Source: Pseudomonadota bacterium | GTDB taxonomy: Bacteria; Pseudomonadota; Alphaproteobacteria; Acetobacterales; Acetobacteraceae | Length of the DNA: 7,537 bases | Assembly (NCBI GenBank): GCA_021808205.1 | Contig: JAKBCD010000068.1 | Location: 1-7,537 of the forward strand | Direction: 5' to 3' | Shown here: piece after piece, positions 1-6,657 of the stretch | How positions within the stretch are numbered: position 1 is the stretch's first letter | Layout: each line of letters opens with the position of its first letter | The notes under the pieces: generated by a model | The model's database searches: none | Seen by the model: the letters and a program-made list of their open reading frames with translations, nothing else | What the model was told of the DNA's origin: nothing | Translations under genes and position numbers: made by a program

Positions 1-22
1 GAATAACCACCACGATATTCAA

Positions 23-40
23 ATGACCCGTTCCGGTCAT
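23..40. repeat. Short inverted repeat upstream of the rlpA-like gene
   Basis: Perfect 6-nt arms ATGACC and GGTCAT flank a 6-nt spacer, forming an 18-bp dyad about 40 bp before the first gene. It could be an operator or the stem of a structure belonging to the gene left of the window. No T-run follows, so a terminator is not favoured. A dyad this short can arise by chance. The rest of bases 1-78 shows only two CAATTG palindromes (47-52 and 56-61) and no convincing promoter. Confidence 0.2.
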
Positions 41-78
41 GCCATGCAATTGCCTCAATTGTGCCTAACAAAGAATTC

Positions 79-591
79 ATGGATCTGACCGCCACCCCGC
101 GACGCTGGACGGCCCGGCCCAATTGCCTGCGCTCCACGCCTGTTCTGGCTACGCTTTCGTTGGCGGGTTTGCTTTCCGCCTGCGCCAACCATCCAGTTGC
201 ATCCTCACAAGCTAGCGTCGCAGCGCCACCCGCCACACCGGCATTGCCGCTGCCACCGGCGGCCCCCACCCTTGTAGCCGTCGGCCCGGCGATGACCGGC
301 ACCGTCTCTTGGTACAAGCCGGGCCCTTATCTGCATCGTACCTGCACGGGGGACCGCTTTACCGGCAAGGCGATGACCGCTGCATCTCATTCCATTCCGC
401 TTGGCACCCGCGTACGCGTGACGCTGCTGGATGATGCCAGCCGCTCCATTGTTGTAAAGGTGGATGATTGCATGCCGCGCGGCCGCCGGATTCTTGACCT
501 CTCGGAAGACGCTGCCGAGGACCTGGGCATTATGAACGCGGGCATCGCCCGGGTGAGGGTGACGCCGGTGATGTTGGTGGATAACCGCTGA
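79..591 (+). CDS. RlpA-like double-psi beta-barrel lipoprotein
   Basis: Predicted 170-residue periplasmic, probably outer-membrane-anchored lipoprotein of the RlpA (rare lipoprotein A / septal lytic transglycosylase-like) family. Residues 1-34 form a basic then hydrophobic signal peptide ending in the lipobox LLSAC, with lipidated Cys35. A Pro/Ala-rich linker spans about 42-66. One double-psi beta-barrel domain spans about 73-165, recognisable from GTVSWYKPG, HSIPLGTRVRV and VKVDDCMPRGRRILDLS. Known RlpA enzymes use a Glu and an Asp; here the matching positions look like Asp92 and Asp130, so the Glu is replaced and glycan-strand cleavage is uncertain. There is no C-terminal SPOR domain, unlike classical RlpA. 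Cys89 and Cys131 sit beside those acidic residues and could form a disulfide. I chose ATG 79, which has a weak A-rich upstream stretch; GTG 61 is in frame and would add six residues. The gene converges on the alcohol dehydrogenase remnant, 2 nt away. Confidence 0.8.
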   Translation: MDLTATPRRWTARPNCLRSTPVLATLSLAGLLSACANHPVASSQASVAAPPATPALPLPPAAPTLVAVGPAMTGTVSWYKPGPYLHRTCTGDRFTGKAMTAASHSIPLGTRVRVTLLDDASRSIVVKVDDCMPRGRRILDLSEDAAEDLGIMNAGIARVRVTPVMLVDNR

Positions 592-593
592 CC

Positions 594-1056
594 TCATGGC
601 ACCAATACGCCGCCCCCTTAAACCGGCGGGTCCGTAAATCATCCAGCGCACGTTTAGCCTGCTTCAGTTCATAAATCGTGGTTTTGGTACAAATGCCGAT
701 CCTCGGCGCCAACGCCAGGAATTCCAGCCCGTCCTGCCGGGTGAGGTTGGCCACAGACAGAATCTCCCGCTCAAGCCCGGAATCTCACTCATCTGGGTAC
801 CGGCGCAGACCACCCGCGCGCGCCTGCGCAACGCGCTCACCCCTGCGCCCAGTGCGTTGATCCGCCCGACAATTTCATGACCCGGAATGAGTGGTAGGCG
901 TGGATTCGGTAACTCGCCACCCACGACAGGCAAATCCGTCCGGCAGACGCCGCGAGCCAATAGCTTGACCCGAATTTCTCCCGGACCGGGCTGACGCTCG
1001 GCTAACTCGGTCCATGCGAGCGCGGTGCGTGGCGCTTTCAAAACCATGGCCTGCAT
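594..1056 (-). pseudogene. Zinc-dependent alcohol dehydrogenase remnant, internally deleted and frameshifted
   Basis: The minus-strand reading from ATG 1056 matches the N-terminus of MDR-family zinc alcohol dehydrogenases. GPGEIRVKLLARGVCRTDL carries the catalytic-zinc Cys38, and LPLIPGHEIVGRINALGAG carries His60-Glu61. After about residue 77 (near base 825) the reading jumps to ARVVCAGTQMSEIP, which in intact relatives lies roughly 180 residues further on, just after the Rossmann fold. The structural-zinc cysteines and the NAD-binding domain are therefore missing. Near bases 776-784 the homology changes frame: EREILSVANLTRQDG and then LEFLALAPRIGI continue in another register. The end reads GAA followed by a register in which VLVP and TGA (594-596) would be the normal family C-terminus, suggesting one more single-base loss near 605-610. 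About 463 bp remain of a gene usually near 1 kb. A catalytically useful product is very unlikely. The deletion extents rest on remembered family sequence. Confidence 0.85.
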
Positions 1057-1104
1057 GGCGCTACCATGTTCCCTGACATTGATGCCTATATGGGGCCTTG
1101 ATGC

Positions 1105-1123
1105 GCGGCCCGCTTCAGGCCGC
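1105..1123. other. Small GC hairpin in the gap between metW and the dehydrogenase remnant
   Basis: Arms GCGGCC and GGCCGC enclose a 7-nt loop in the 139-bp gap 1057-1195. No T-tract lies on either side. It could add to stopping readthrough from metW, or be chance in GC-rich DNA. I see no other feature in this gap and no coding potential on either strand. Confidence 0.2.
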
Positions 1124-1174
1124 ACCGCTATGCATGCCGGAGCGGCACCGTCTGCACCCTGATGAAGATGAACA

Positions 1175-1193
1175 GCCCCGGGCGCCGGGGGGC
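1175..1193 (-). terminator. Possible terminator after metW
   Basis: A GC-only hairpin starts 2 nt beyond the metW stop codon. Six perfect pairs (bases 1176-1181 with 1185-1190) close a 3-nt loop. On the minus strand it is followed by a moderately T-rich stretch (TGTTCATCTTCATC) but not by a continuous T-run. It is placed where an intrinsic terminator for the metX-DUF805-metW transcript would be expected, but is weak by the usual criteria. Confidence 0.35.
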
Positions 1194-1195
1194 GC

Positions 1196-1819
1196 TTACG
1201 CCTTGCGGAGCAAAAACAGCCCCTGTTCGCCAAAAAGATTTGCCAGGCCCGGTGAACGGCGCCAGGGCGTGCGCGAGCCCTGCTCATCGGCCGCCAGCCA
1301 ATCCTCCACCACATAACCATCCATGTCACACAGCGCGAAGAAATCTTTGATGGTGCAGGGATGGATGTTCGGCGTTTCGTACCACATGCGGTTCCAGCCG
1401 GCGGTCATCGGCATGCGCCCGCGCGTGAGCAATTGCAGCCTCAGGCTCCAATGACCGAAATTGGGGAAGGAGACGATGGCATGGGTGGAGATGCGCAGCA
1501 TCTGGCGCAGCACCTCGCGCGGCTGCTCCACCGCCTGCAACGTACGGGAGAGAATCACGTAGTCGAACGCGGCATCAGGATACGTCACAAGCTCGGTATC
1601 GGCGTCGCCCTGCATCACCGGCAGGCCGTGGGCGATGGCGCGTTGCACCTCTTCCATGTCGATCTCGATGCCGCGCGCATCGCAATTCTTCGTCTTGGTC
1701 AAATGCTCGATAAGCTGACCCTCGGCGCAGCCCACATCCAGCACGCGCGCACCGGGCTGAACGAAATCAGCGATCAGCTCCAGATCGACGCGAATCTTCC
1801 GGCTCTGCACCACGTTCAT
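1196..1819 (-). CDS. metW: MetW, methionine biosynthesis methyltransferase-fold protein
   Basis: 207-residue cytoplasmic protein of the MetW family, close to the usual length. Residues 10-35 hold the class I SAM-binding motif (VLDVGCAEG, 26-34). The acidic end of strand 2 is GIEID (50-54), and family signatures follow: VSFPNFGHW (116-124) and WYETPNIHPCT (146-156). MetW is known in proteobacteria as the partner of MetX and is needed for efficient homoserine acylation; it has a methyltransferase fold, but no methylation substrate is established. ATG 1819 overlaps the stop of the DUF805 gene by 4 nt (ATGA), so translation is probably coupled; only a weak GACGGG lies upstream. It is last in the metX operon. 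The length, the motifs and the nearby metX make the call firm. Confidence 0.95.
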   Translation of the reverse strand: MNVVQSRKIRVDLELIADFVQPGARVLDVGCAEGQLIEHLTKTKNCDARGIEIDMEEVQRAIAHGLPVMQGDADTELVTYPDAAFDYVILSRTLQAVEQPREVLRQMLRISTHAIVSFPNFGHWSLRLQLLTRGRMPMTAGWNRMWYETPNIHPCTIKDFFALCDMDGYVVEDWLAADEQGSRTPWRRSPGLANLFGEQGLFLLRKA

Positions 1820-2235
1820 GGAACAGACCCGTCTTTGCTCAGCGGGTCTGGGCCAAAGCGATTTGGCCCTTGCGTGCCAGGTGTGAACAGAAGCTGGTAA
1901 CGAAAAAGGCCTAGAACGTCTTGAAATCCAGAACGATCAAGATCGTGCATGCGGCGAAATGTCAGCGCCGCGGAGAACCAGATGAACAGCGCGCCGCAGA
2001 CCCCCAGAAGGCAGAGCAACGCGGCCTCAAGGCTGGCCTGAAGCGGCATCTGCAAATGCATCGGCGCATCGCTGAGGATCATCCGCTTACCCAGGTTAAG
2101 CAGGCCGAACGCTGCCGCTACCGCCAGCATAATCAGTGCGAATCCAACATAACCATGCACCCAGAATTCCTTGCGTGAAGCCCGCCCTTGAAACGAAAAC
2201 CGCGCCGCCAAATAGGTATCTAGACCGCCGTTCAT
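1816..2235 (-). CDS. DUF805 family small membrane protein
   Basis: 139-residue predicted inner-membrane protein of unknown function in the DUF805 (YhaH-like) family. The family marks are clear: [11 protein letters not shown] (15-25), [11 protein letters not shown] (94-104) and [13 protein letters not shown] (119-131). Two strong hydrophobic segments lie at about 28-48 and 71-93. The stretch between RSGF and PGT is only about 14 residues ([15 protein letters not shown] region), where relatives usually have a longer hydrophobic segment, so one membrane span appears shortened or lost with no visible frameshift. It sits between metX and metW with ATGA overlaps at both ends (2232-2235 and 1816-1819), so it must be co-transcribed and is probably translationally coupled. 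Whether it takes part in methionine synthesis is unknown. Confidence 0.85.
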   Translation of the reverse strand: MNGGLDTYLAARFSFQGRASRKEFWVHGYVGFALIMLAVAAAFGLLNLGKRMILSDAPMHLQMPLQASLEAALLCLLGVCGALFIWFSAALTFRRMHDLDRSGFQDVLGLFRYQLLFTPGTQGPNRFGPDPLSKDGSVP

Positions 2236-3374
2236 GCCAGCCCCGCATGCTCGGCGCAGCCGGCCAGAAAACCGTGCAAGGTGGTGTGGAAATCCGGCTC
2301 ATCCAGCAGAAAGGCGTCGTGGCCTTTATCCGAGGTGACTTCCACGAACGACACATTCGCCGCCACATGGTTGAGCGCGCGGGCGATGGCGCGGGACTGC
2401 GCGGTGGGGAACAGCCAGTCTGAGGAAAAGCTCACCAGCAGAAAGCGCGTCTTTGTCCCCCGGAAGGCGCTTGCCAGCGTGCCACCATGTTCGGCTGCCA
2501 TGTCGAACAGATCCATGGCGCGGGTGATGGCGAGGTAGGCATTCGCGTCGAACCGCTGCACGAAGGAGGAGCCTTGGTATTGCAGGTAGCTCTCCACCGC
2601 GAATTGCTCGCCCAGGGCTGGAAAACCTTCGTCGTTCTGCAGCTTGCGCCCGAATTTACGGGTGAGCGCCTCCTCGGAAACGTAGGTGATGTGCGCTGTC
2701 ATCCGCGCCACGGCCAGCCCGCGTTCGGGGCGCACGCCCTCGGCCCAGTAATTGCCGTTGCGAAAATCCGGATCAGCAAAAATCGCCTGCCGGCCGATTT
2801 CGTGGAAGGCGATGTTTTGCGCCGAATGATTAGCGGCGGCGGCAATGGGCACGGCGGCGAAAACCATCTGTGGGTACTGTGCCGCCCAGGCGAGCACCTG
2901 CATGCCGCCCATGGAACCACCGATGACCGCGAACAGCTTGCCGATGCCAAAATGCTCCACCAAGCGCTTTTGCACCCGCACCATGTCATTGATGGTAATG
3001 ACCGGAAACGCCGTACCCCACAGCGCGCCCGGCCGTTCGCCATGCGGCGAGCGCGGGCCGGTGGTGCCCATGCACCCGCCCAGCACGTTGGCGCAGAGCA
3101 CGAAATATTTCTCGGTATCCACCGGCTTGCCCGGCCCAACCATGATTTCCCACCAGCCTGGCTTGCCAGTCTCGGGGTTTGGTTCTGCCACGTATTGGTC
3201 CCCGGTGAGGGCGTGGCAAATTAAAATGGCGTTGGTTTTTTCGGCGTTGAGGGTCCCATAAGTCCGGTAGGCCACGGTCACGCTGGGCAGCACGCGGCCG
3301 CAATCCAACGCCAAACCTTCTGGGAAGGTGACGCTTTGATGCGGAAAATCGGTGCCGGCCGGGGTCTGGTCCAT
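2232..3374 (-). CDS. metX: Homoserine O-acyltransferase MetX
   Basis: 380-residue cytoplasmic alpha/beta-hydrolase-fold enzyme that acylates L-homoserine, the first committed step of methionine synthesis. The nucleophile elbow GGSMGGMQ (152-159) places Ser154. Asp319 (SSDWLFP) and His352 (KGHDAFL) complete the catalytic triad. Other family blocks are ICHALTGDQ (52-60) and [17 protein letters not shown] (96-112). Length is typical. The acyl donor, acetyl-CoA or succinyl-CoA, cannot be assigned from these motifs, because MetX proteins of both types exist. ATG 3374 ([10 protein letters not shown]) is chosen because the family homology begins just after it; the open frame continues upstream, but only as a shadow of the opposite gene. 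AGG directly abuts the start, so there is no well-spaced ribosome-binding site. It is first gene of the operon with DUF805 and metW, and divergent from the chorismate mutase gene. Confidence 0.95.
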   Translation of the reverse strand: MDQTPAGTDFPHQSVTFPEGLALDCGRVLPSVTVAYRTYGTLNAEKTNAILICHALTGDQYVAEPNPETGKPGWWEIMVGPGKPVDTEKYFVLCANVLGGCMGTTGPRSPHGERPGALWGTAFPVITINDMVRVQKRLVEHFGIGKLFAVIGGSMGGMQVLAWAAQYPQMVFAAVPIAAAANHSAQNIAFHEIGRQAIFADPDFRNGNYWAEGVRPERGLAVARMTAHITYVSEEALTRKFGRKLQNDEGFPALGEQFAVESYLQYQGSSFVQRFDANAYLAITRAMDLFDMAAEHGGTLASAFRGTKTRFLLVSFSSDWLFPTAQSRAIARALNHVAANVSFVEVTSDKGHDAFLLDEPDFHTTLHGFLAGCAEHAGLA

Positions 3375-3491
3375 CCTGACAACCGCATATGCGCTGGCAG
3401 ACCCCAGGGTGCAATCCCTATGCTGGAATGGAAGAACAACCCTTTCATACAGCTTGGCGCGGAGGCGCATGTTGCGGTATCTAACGCCGCG
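3375..3491. promoter_or_regulatory. Divergent intergenic region between metX and the chorismate mutase gene
   Basis: These 117 bp must hold or adjoin promoters for both operons. Visible elements are a perfect 10-bp palindrome CGCATATGCG (3384-3393), 9 bp before the metX ATG, and a small dyad AGGG-TGCAAT-CCCT ending just before ATG 3420. On the plus strand TTGGCG (from about 3455) and TATCTA (3478-3483) could be a weak -35/-10 pair with an 18-bp spacer; the start point would then lie almost at ATG 3492. On the minus strand TTGCAC and CATATG are spaced by 17 bp, placing a start close to ATG 3374. Each hexamer matches consensus only weakly. No SAM-II riboswitch pattern is visible before metX. 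Confidence 0.35.
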
Positions 3492-4355
3492 ATGAATGAC
3501 CTTGCCCCCCCTGCCTCGCGCCTGGCCGAATTGCGCGCCGAACTCGACGGCATTGACGACCAGATTCACAACCTGCTGATGAAGCGCGCCGGAGTGGTGG
3601 AAAGCGTGGCATCGGAAGGTGGTAAGACCGGCACCAAGATCCGCCCTGGGCGGGAAGCCATCATTCTGCGCCGCTTGTTGGCCCGCCACCAAGGCTCCTG
3701 GCCCGCCCAAGCCATCATCCGTATCTGGAGGGAAATGTTCGGCGCGGCACTGATTATCGAAGGCGGCCAGACCATGGCGGTGTGCGACGGCGAGAGCGCC
3801 GAAACCCGGCTGGCCCTGGCCCGCGAGCATTTTGGCCCGCTCACCCCGGTACGCCGCCACCATAACCCGGCCCAGACCCTGGCGGACCTGACCCGCGAGG
3901 ATGGCGCGCAGCTTGCCGTGCTGCCGCCGCTCGGCGAGGGTGACGATGCCCAGGGCGGCTGGTGGCCGATGCTGGCTGCAAACGGGCCGCTGCGGCTTTA
4001 TGTCATTGCCAAGATCCCGTTCTGGACCCGACGGGCCGAGGGATTGCCGGTGGGGGAGGCGTATGTGGTGGCCGCCATGCCGCCGGATGCCAGCGGCGCG
4101 GATCGTGGGTTGATCCTGCTGAGCTTCGACGCCACATCCTCCCGCACCAGGATGATCGAACAGGTAGCGGCGGCGGGGTTCGTGCCTGGCGCGCTTTGGG
4201 TAAAGCGCCTGCCGGGCGATTCGCGGCTGCTGGCGCTGGTTGAGGTTGAAGGGCTGGTGGACGATTCCGACCCGCGCCTTGCCGCCATCGCCGGGCTGGA
4301 TGTGCCACCCCAGGTGGCCGGGGGCTACGCAATCCCGATCAGCGAGACCAACTGA
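3492..4355 (+). CDS. Chorismate mutase (AroQ) with degenerate prephenate-dehydratase/ACT-like tail
   Basis: 287-residue cytoplasmic protein. Residues 8-90 form an AroQ-type helical chorismate mutase domain: [20 protein letters not shown] supplies Arg15, KRAGVV supplies Arg32, and [13 protein letters not shown] supplies Arg54-Glu55, matching E. coli Arg11, Arg28, Arg51 and Glu52. The active-site lysine is less clear, and Lys45 is the nearest candidate. The domain converts chorismate to prephenate. Residues about 94-200 look like a worn-down prephenate dehydratase fold ([22 protein letters not shown]) without the catalytic Thr-Arg-Phe motif. Residues 205-256 ([18 protein letters not shown], then [11 protein letters not shown]) resemble an ACT regulatory domain, so feedback control is conceivable. 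ATG 3492 gives the family start but has no Shine-Dalgarno; ATG 3420 would add 24 unrelated-looking residues. First gene of the operon; hisC begins 1 nt after its stop. Confidence 0.85.
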   Translation: MNDLAPPASRLAELRAELDGIDDQIHNLLMKRAGVVESVASEGGKTGTKIRPGREAIILRRLLARHQGSWPAQAIIRIWREMFGAALIIEGGQTMAVCDGESAETRLALAREHFGPLTPVRRHHNPAQTLADLTREDGAQLAVLPPLGEGDDAQGGWWPMLAANGPLRLYVIAKIPFWTRRAEGLPVGEAYVVAAMPPDASGADRGLILLSFDATSSRTRMIEQVAAAGFVPGALWVKRLPGDSRLLALVEVEGLVDDSDPRLAAIAGLDVPPQVAGGYAIPISETN

Positions 4356-4356
4356 G

Positions 4357-5442
4357 GTGAACAAGCCCGTTGCCCGTGCGGAAATTTTCTCCGTGGCCGC
4401 TTATGTCGGCGGTGAGTCCAAGCTGGCGGGGTTTGAAAAACCCATCAAGCTCTCCTCCAATGAAGGCGCGTTCGGGCCACCGCCGGGCGCGCTGCGGGCC
4501 ATTGCCGAGGTCGCCGCCACGATGCATCGCTATCCCGATGGGGGGTCGTTGAAACTGCGCCAGGCGCTCGGCGAAAAATTCAGTCTCGATCCGGAACGGA
4601 TTGTCTGCGGCAATGGCTCTGATGAAATTCTGACCTTGCTCATCCAATCCTATGGCGGGCCGGGCACGGAACTCATCATGAGCGAGCATGGGTTCTCGAT
4701 CTATGAGATCTCCGGCAAGCTCGCCGGCTGCACCGTGCTGAAAGCGCCTGAGAAAGACCTCACCACCGACGTGGACGCGATTCTGGCGCTGGTGAGCCCG
4801 GCCACGCGGATGGTCTTCATCGCCAACCCCAACAACCCCACCGGCACCGCGCTCGGCCAGAGCGAGATGGAGCGGCTGCGCAACGCCCTGCCAAAGCATG
4901 TGTTGCTGGTGCTGGATGCAGCGTATTCTGAATATGTGGAGCGTGCCGATTACGAAGCCGGGGTGAAGCTGGTGGATGCAGGCGAGAACACCGTGATGAC
5001 CCGCACCTTCTCCAAAATTTTTGGCATGGGCGGCACCCGGCTTGGCTGGGGTTACGCGCCACCGGCTGTGGTAGATGTGCTGAACCGCGTGCGCCCGCCC
5101 TTCCCCGTGAATAATTTTGCCGTCGCCGCGGGTATTGCCGCGTTAGAAGAACCCGGTTGGCTGGAAATGAGCCGCGCGCATAACAGCGCCGAGCGCCGCC
5201 GCCTGACTGAGCGGCTGACCCAGGCCGGGCTGACGGTGATCCCCTCGGAAGCGAATTTTATTCTGGTGGATTTTTCCAATGTGGAGCGCGCAAGTGCTGC
5301 GGATATGCATTTGCGCAAACACGGCATTATCGTGCGGCAAGTGAAATCCTACGGGCTTCCGCATTGCCTGCGCATCACCATCGGCACGGCGGCTGAGTGT
5401 AGCCTTGTTGCGGAACATCTGACTGCATTCTCTCATGGCTGA
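4357..5442 (+). CDS. hisC: Histidinol-phosphate / aromatic aminotransferase HisC
   Basis: 361-residue PLP-dependent class I/II aminotransferase of the HisC family, normal in length. Visible residues are [11 protein letters not shown] (33-43), GNGSDE (85-90), NPNNPTG (157-163), Asp187-Ala-Ala-Tyr190 contacting PLP, the Schiff-base Lys220 in [20 protein letters not shown], Arg228 and the substrate-carboxylate Arg339. It transfers the amino group from glutamate to imidazole acetol phosphate in histidine synthesis; many alphaproteobacterial HisC proteins also transaminate phenylpyruvate and hydroxyphenylpyruvate. Lying between chorismate mutase and tyrC, it probably supplies the tyrosine/phenylalanine aminotransferase, and could serve both pathways. 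GTG 4357 is chosen because it begins the family N-terminus ([10 protein letters not shown]) and lies 1 nt after the previous stop. Its last 8 nt overlap tyrC. Confidence 0.93.
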   Translation: MNKPVARAEIFSVAAYVGGESKLAGFEKPIKLSSNEGAFGPPPGALRAIAEVAATMHRYPDGGSLKLRQALGEKFSLDPERIVCGNGSDEILTLLIQSYGGPGTELIMSEHGFSIYEISGKLAGCTVLKAPEKDLTTDVDAILALVSPATRMVFIANPNNPTGTALGQSEMERLRNALPKHVLLVLDAAYSEYVERADYEAGVKLVDAGENTVMTRTFSKIFGMGGTRLGWGYAPPAVVDVLNRVRPPFPVNNFAVAAGIAALEEPGWLEMSRAHNSAERRRLTERLTQAGLTVIPSEANFILVDFSNVERASAADMHLRKHGIIVRQVKSYGLPHCLRITIGTAAECSLVAEHLTAFSHG

Positions 5443-6322
5443 GCCGCTGTTCAAACGTCTCGTGCTCATCGGCATCGGCCATATCGGCGCCTCCATCGCT
5501 GGTGGGTTGAAGCTGCATCCTGGCACGGTTGCGCATCTGGTGATTTCGGATGCCGACCCCGCGCATCTCAAACGCGCTGAGGAGCTGGGGTTCGGCGATG
5601 AATATATCGCTGACGCCACCAAGGCGGTGCAGGGGGCCGATGGCGTGCTTCTCTGCACGCCGGTTGGCGTTTTCGCAGTACTCGCAAAGCAGATCGCACC
5701 GCACCTCGCACCCGGCTGTGTGCTGTCGGATGTCGGTTCCACCAAGCAATCCGTTATCCGCGATGTTGGCCCATTCGTGCCGGAGGGCGTGCATTTCGTG
5801 CCTGCGCACCCGATGGCAGGCACGGAGTTTTCCGGCCCCGATGCAGGGGTGCCAAACCTGTTCGAGGGTCGCTGGTGCTTACTTACCCCCGAAGCCGGCA
5901 CTGATGAAGCCGCCATAGGAAAAATCGAGACGCTCTGGCAGACGCTCGGGGCGCGCACCGCGCGGATGGACGCCGCACATCACGACCGCGTGCTCGCCAT
6001 CGTGTCGCATCTACCGCATCTCATTGCCTTCACCATCTGCGGCACGGCGGATGACCTGGCAGACGAAACCCGCGACGAGGTGCTGCAATTCGCCGCCACG
6101 GGCTTCAGGGATTTCACCCGCATCGCGGCATCCGATCCGGTGATGTGGCGGGACATCTTCATCAACAACAAGGATGCACTGCTGGAAATGCTGGCGCGCT
6201 TCTCGGAGGATGCGCAGGCCATGGCGCGCGCGGTGCGCTGGGGCGACACCGAGTACATCGAAGACCGGATCAACCGCAGCCGCAAGATCCGCAAGAGCCT
6301 CATCGACATCAAGCAAGCTTGA
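5435..6322 (+). CDS. tyrC: Prephenate/arogenate dehydrogenase TyrC (TyrA family)
   Basis: 295-residue cytoplasmic dehydrogenase that oxidatively decarboxylates prephenate (or arogenate) on the way to tyrosine. The N-terminal Rossmann domain has GIGHIGAS (13-20), and Asp39 at the end of strand 2 suggests NAD+ rather than NADP+. The catalytic His125 lies in [24 protein letters not shown] (191-203) gives substrate-pocket His195, and [13 protein letters not shown] (223-235) gives Arg225/Arg229, conserved in the helical C-terminal domain. It is a single-domain TyrA with no fused chorismate mutase and no ACT domain, so any feedback inhibition must act through the active site or through the upstream chorismate mutase. 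Its start overlaps the hisC end by 8 nt, implying coupled translation. Prephenate versus arogenate preference cannot be told from sequence alone. The symbol tyrA would also be used. Confidence 0.93.
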   Translation: MAEPLFKRLVLIGIGHIGASIAGGLKLHPGTVAHLVISDADPAHLKRAEELGFGDEYIADATKAVQGADGVLLCTPVGVFAVLAKQIAPHLAPGCVLSDVGSTKQSVIRDVGPFVPEGVHFVPAHPMAGTEFSGPDAGVPNLFEGRWCLLTPEAGTDEAAIGKIETLWQTLGARTARMDAAHHDRVLAIVSHLPHLIAFTICGTADDLADETRDEVLQFAATGFRDFTRIAASDPVMWRDIFINNKDALLEMLARFSEDAQAMARAVRWGDTEYIEDRINRSRKIRKSLIDIKQA

Positions 6323-6326
6323 GGGG
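6321..6326 (+). promoter_or_regulatory. Strong ribosome-binding site for the NIPSNAP gene
   Basis: GAGGGG overlaps the tyrC stop codon and lies 8 nt before ATG 6335. It is the clearest Shine-Dalgarno sequence in the window, fixes this start, and suggests that the small gene is translated more independently than its coupled neighbours. Confidence 0.7.
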
Positions 6327-6334
6327 AAAAGATC

Positions 6335-6655
6335 ATGATCATCGATATCCGCACCTATAAGTTCCAGCCCGGTAAAATGAACGCCTGGCTGAAGCTGTAC
6401 GAAGAGCACGCCTGGCCCTTGCAGCAGAAATATCTGTGTGACTGCCTGGGCTTTTACACCACCTTCGAAGGCTCGCTGCACCAGGTGATCCATATCTGGC
6501 GCTATGAGAGCCAGGCAGACCGCGAGACGCGGCGCAATAAGATGATGCAGGATCCAGGCTGGGCCGTGTTTCAGGAGAAGGTGGCGAAGCTGGATGGCTT
6601 TATCTCGCAGGAAAACGTGATCGCCAAAAGCACGCCCTTTTTCGCCGCTAAATAA
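6335..6655 (+). CDS. NIPSNAP family protein
   Basis: 106-residue soluble protein of the NIPSNAP family, which adopts a dimeric alpha/beta-barrel (ferredoxin-like) fold. Family features seen are IIDIRTYKFQPGKMNAWLKL (2-21), HAWPL (25-29), GFYTTFEGSLHQVIHIWRY (39-57) and DPGWAVFQEKV (73-83). No signal peptide or membrane segment is present. Bacterial members have no settled biochemical role; many are annotated only by domain and turn up in varied metabolic operons. It lies 12 nt after tyrC and 2 nt before glmU, so it belongs to the same transcript. No catalytic residues can be named from sequence. The family call is firm; the function is unknown. Confidence 0.9.
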   Translation: MIIDIRTYKFQPGKMNAWLKLYEEHAWPLQQKYLCDCLGFYTTFEGSLHQVIHIWRYESQADRETRRNKMMQDPGWAVFQEKVAKLDGFISQENVIAKSTPFFAAK

Positions 6656-6657
6656 GC

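Noticed and set aside
610..629. Hairpin CCGCC / GGCGG after the rlpA-like gene as a terminator
   Set aside because: The stem is only 5 bp with a 10-nt loop, no T-run follows, and it lies inside the recognisable C-terminal codons of the dehydrogenase remnant.
1361..1900. Plus-strand open frame of 179 residues opposite metW
   Set aside because: It is histidine- and arginine-rich shadow coding antisense to metW, with no recognisable domain.
3336..3491. N-terminal extension of the chorismate mutase frame back to 3336 or 3420
   Set aside because: The residues before Met at 3492 do not resemble the family, and the 3336 start would overlap metX coding sequence. ATG 3420 remains a weak alternative.
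3375..3520. SAM-II or other SAM riboswitch upstream of metX
   Set aside because: Reading the minus strand upstream of ATG 3374, I could not find the conserved pseudoknot pattern or the purine-rich block near the start. A covariance-model scan would settle it.
3375..4364. Long minus-strand open frame upstream of metX, opposite the chorismate mutase gene (about 330 residues)
   Set aside because: It is the in-frame upstream extension of metX. It shows no family resemblance, is arginine/glycine/proline-rich as expected for GC-rich antisense frames, and lies opposite a clear gene.
4339..4899. Minus-strand open frame of 186 residues opposite hisC
   Set aside because: It is antisense to a well-conserved enzyme, with no domain features and a composition typical of a GC-rich shadow frame.
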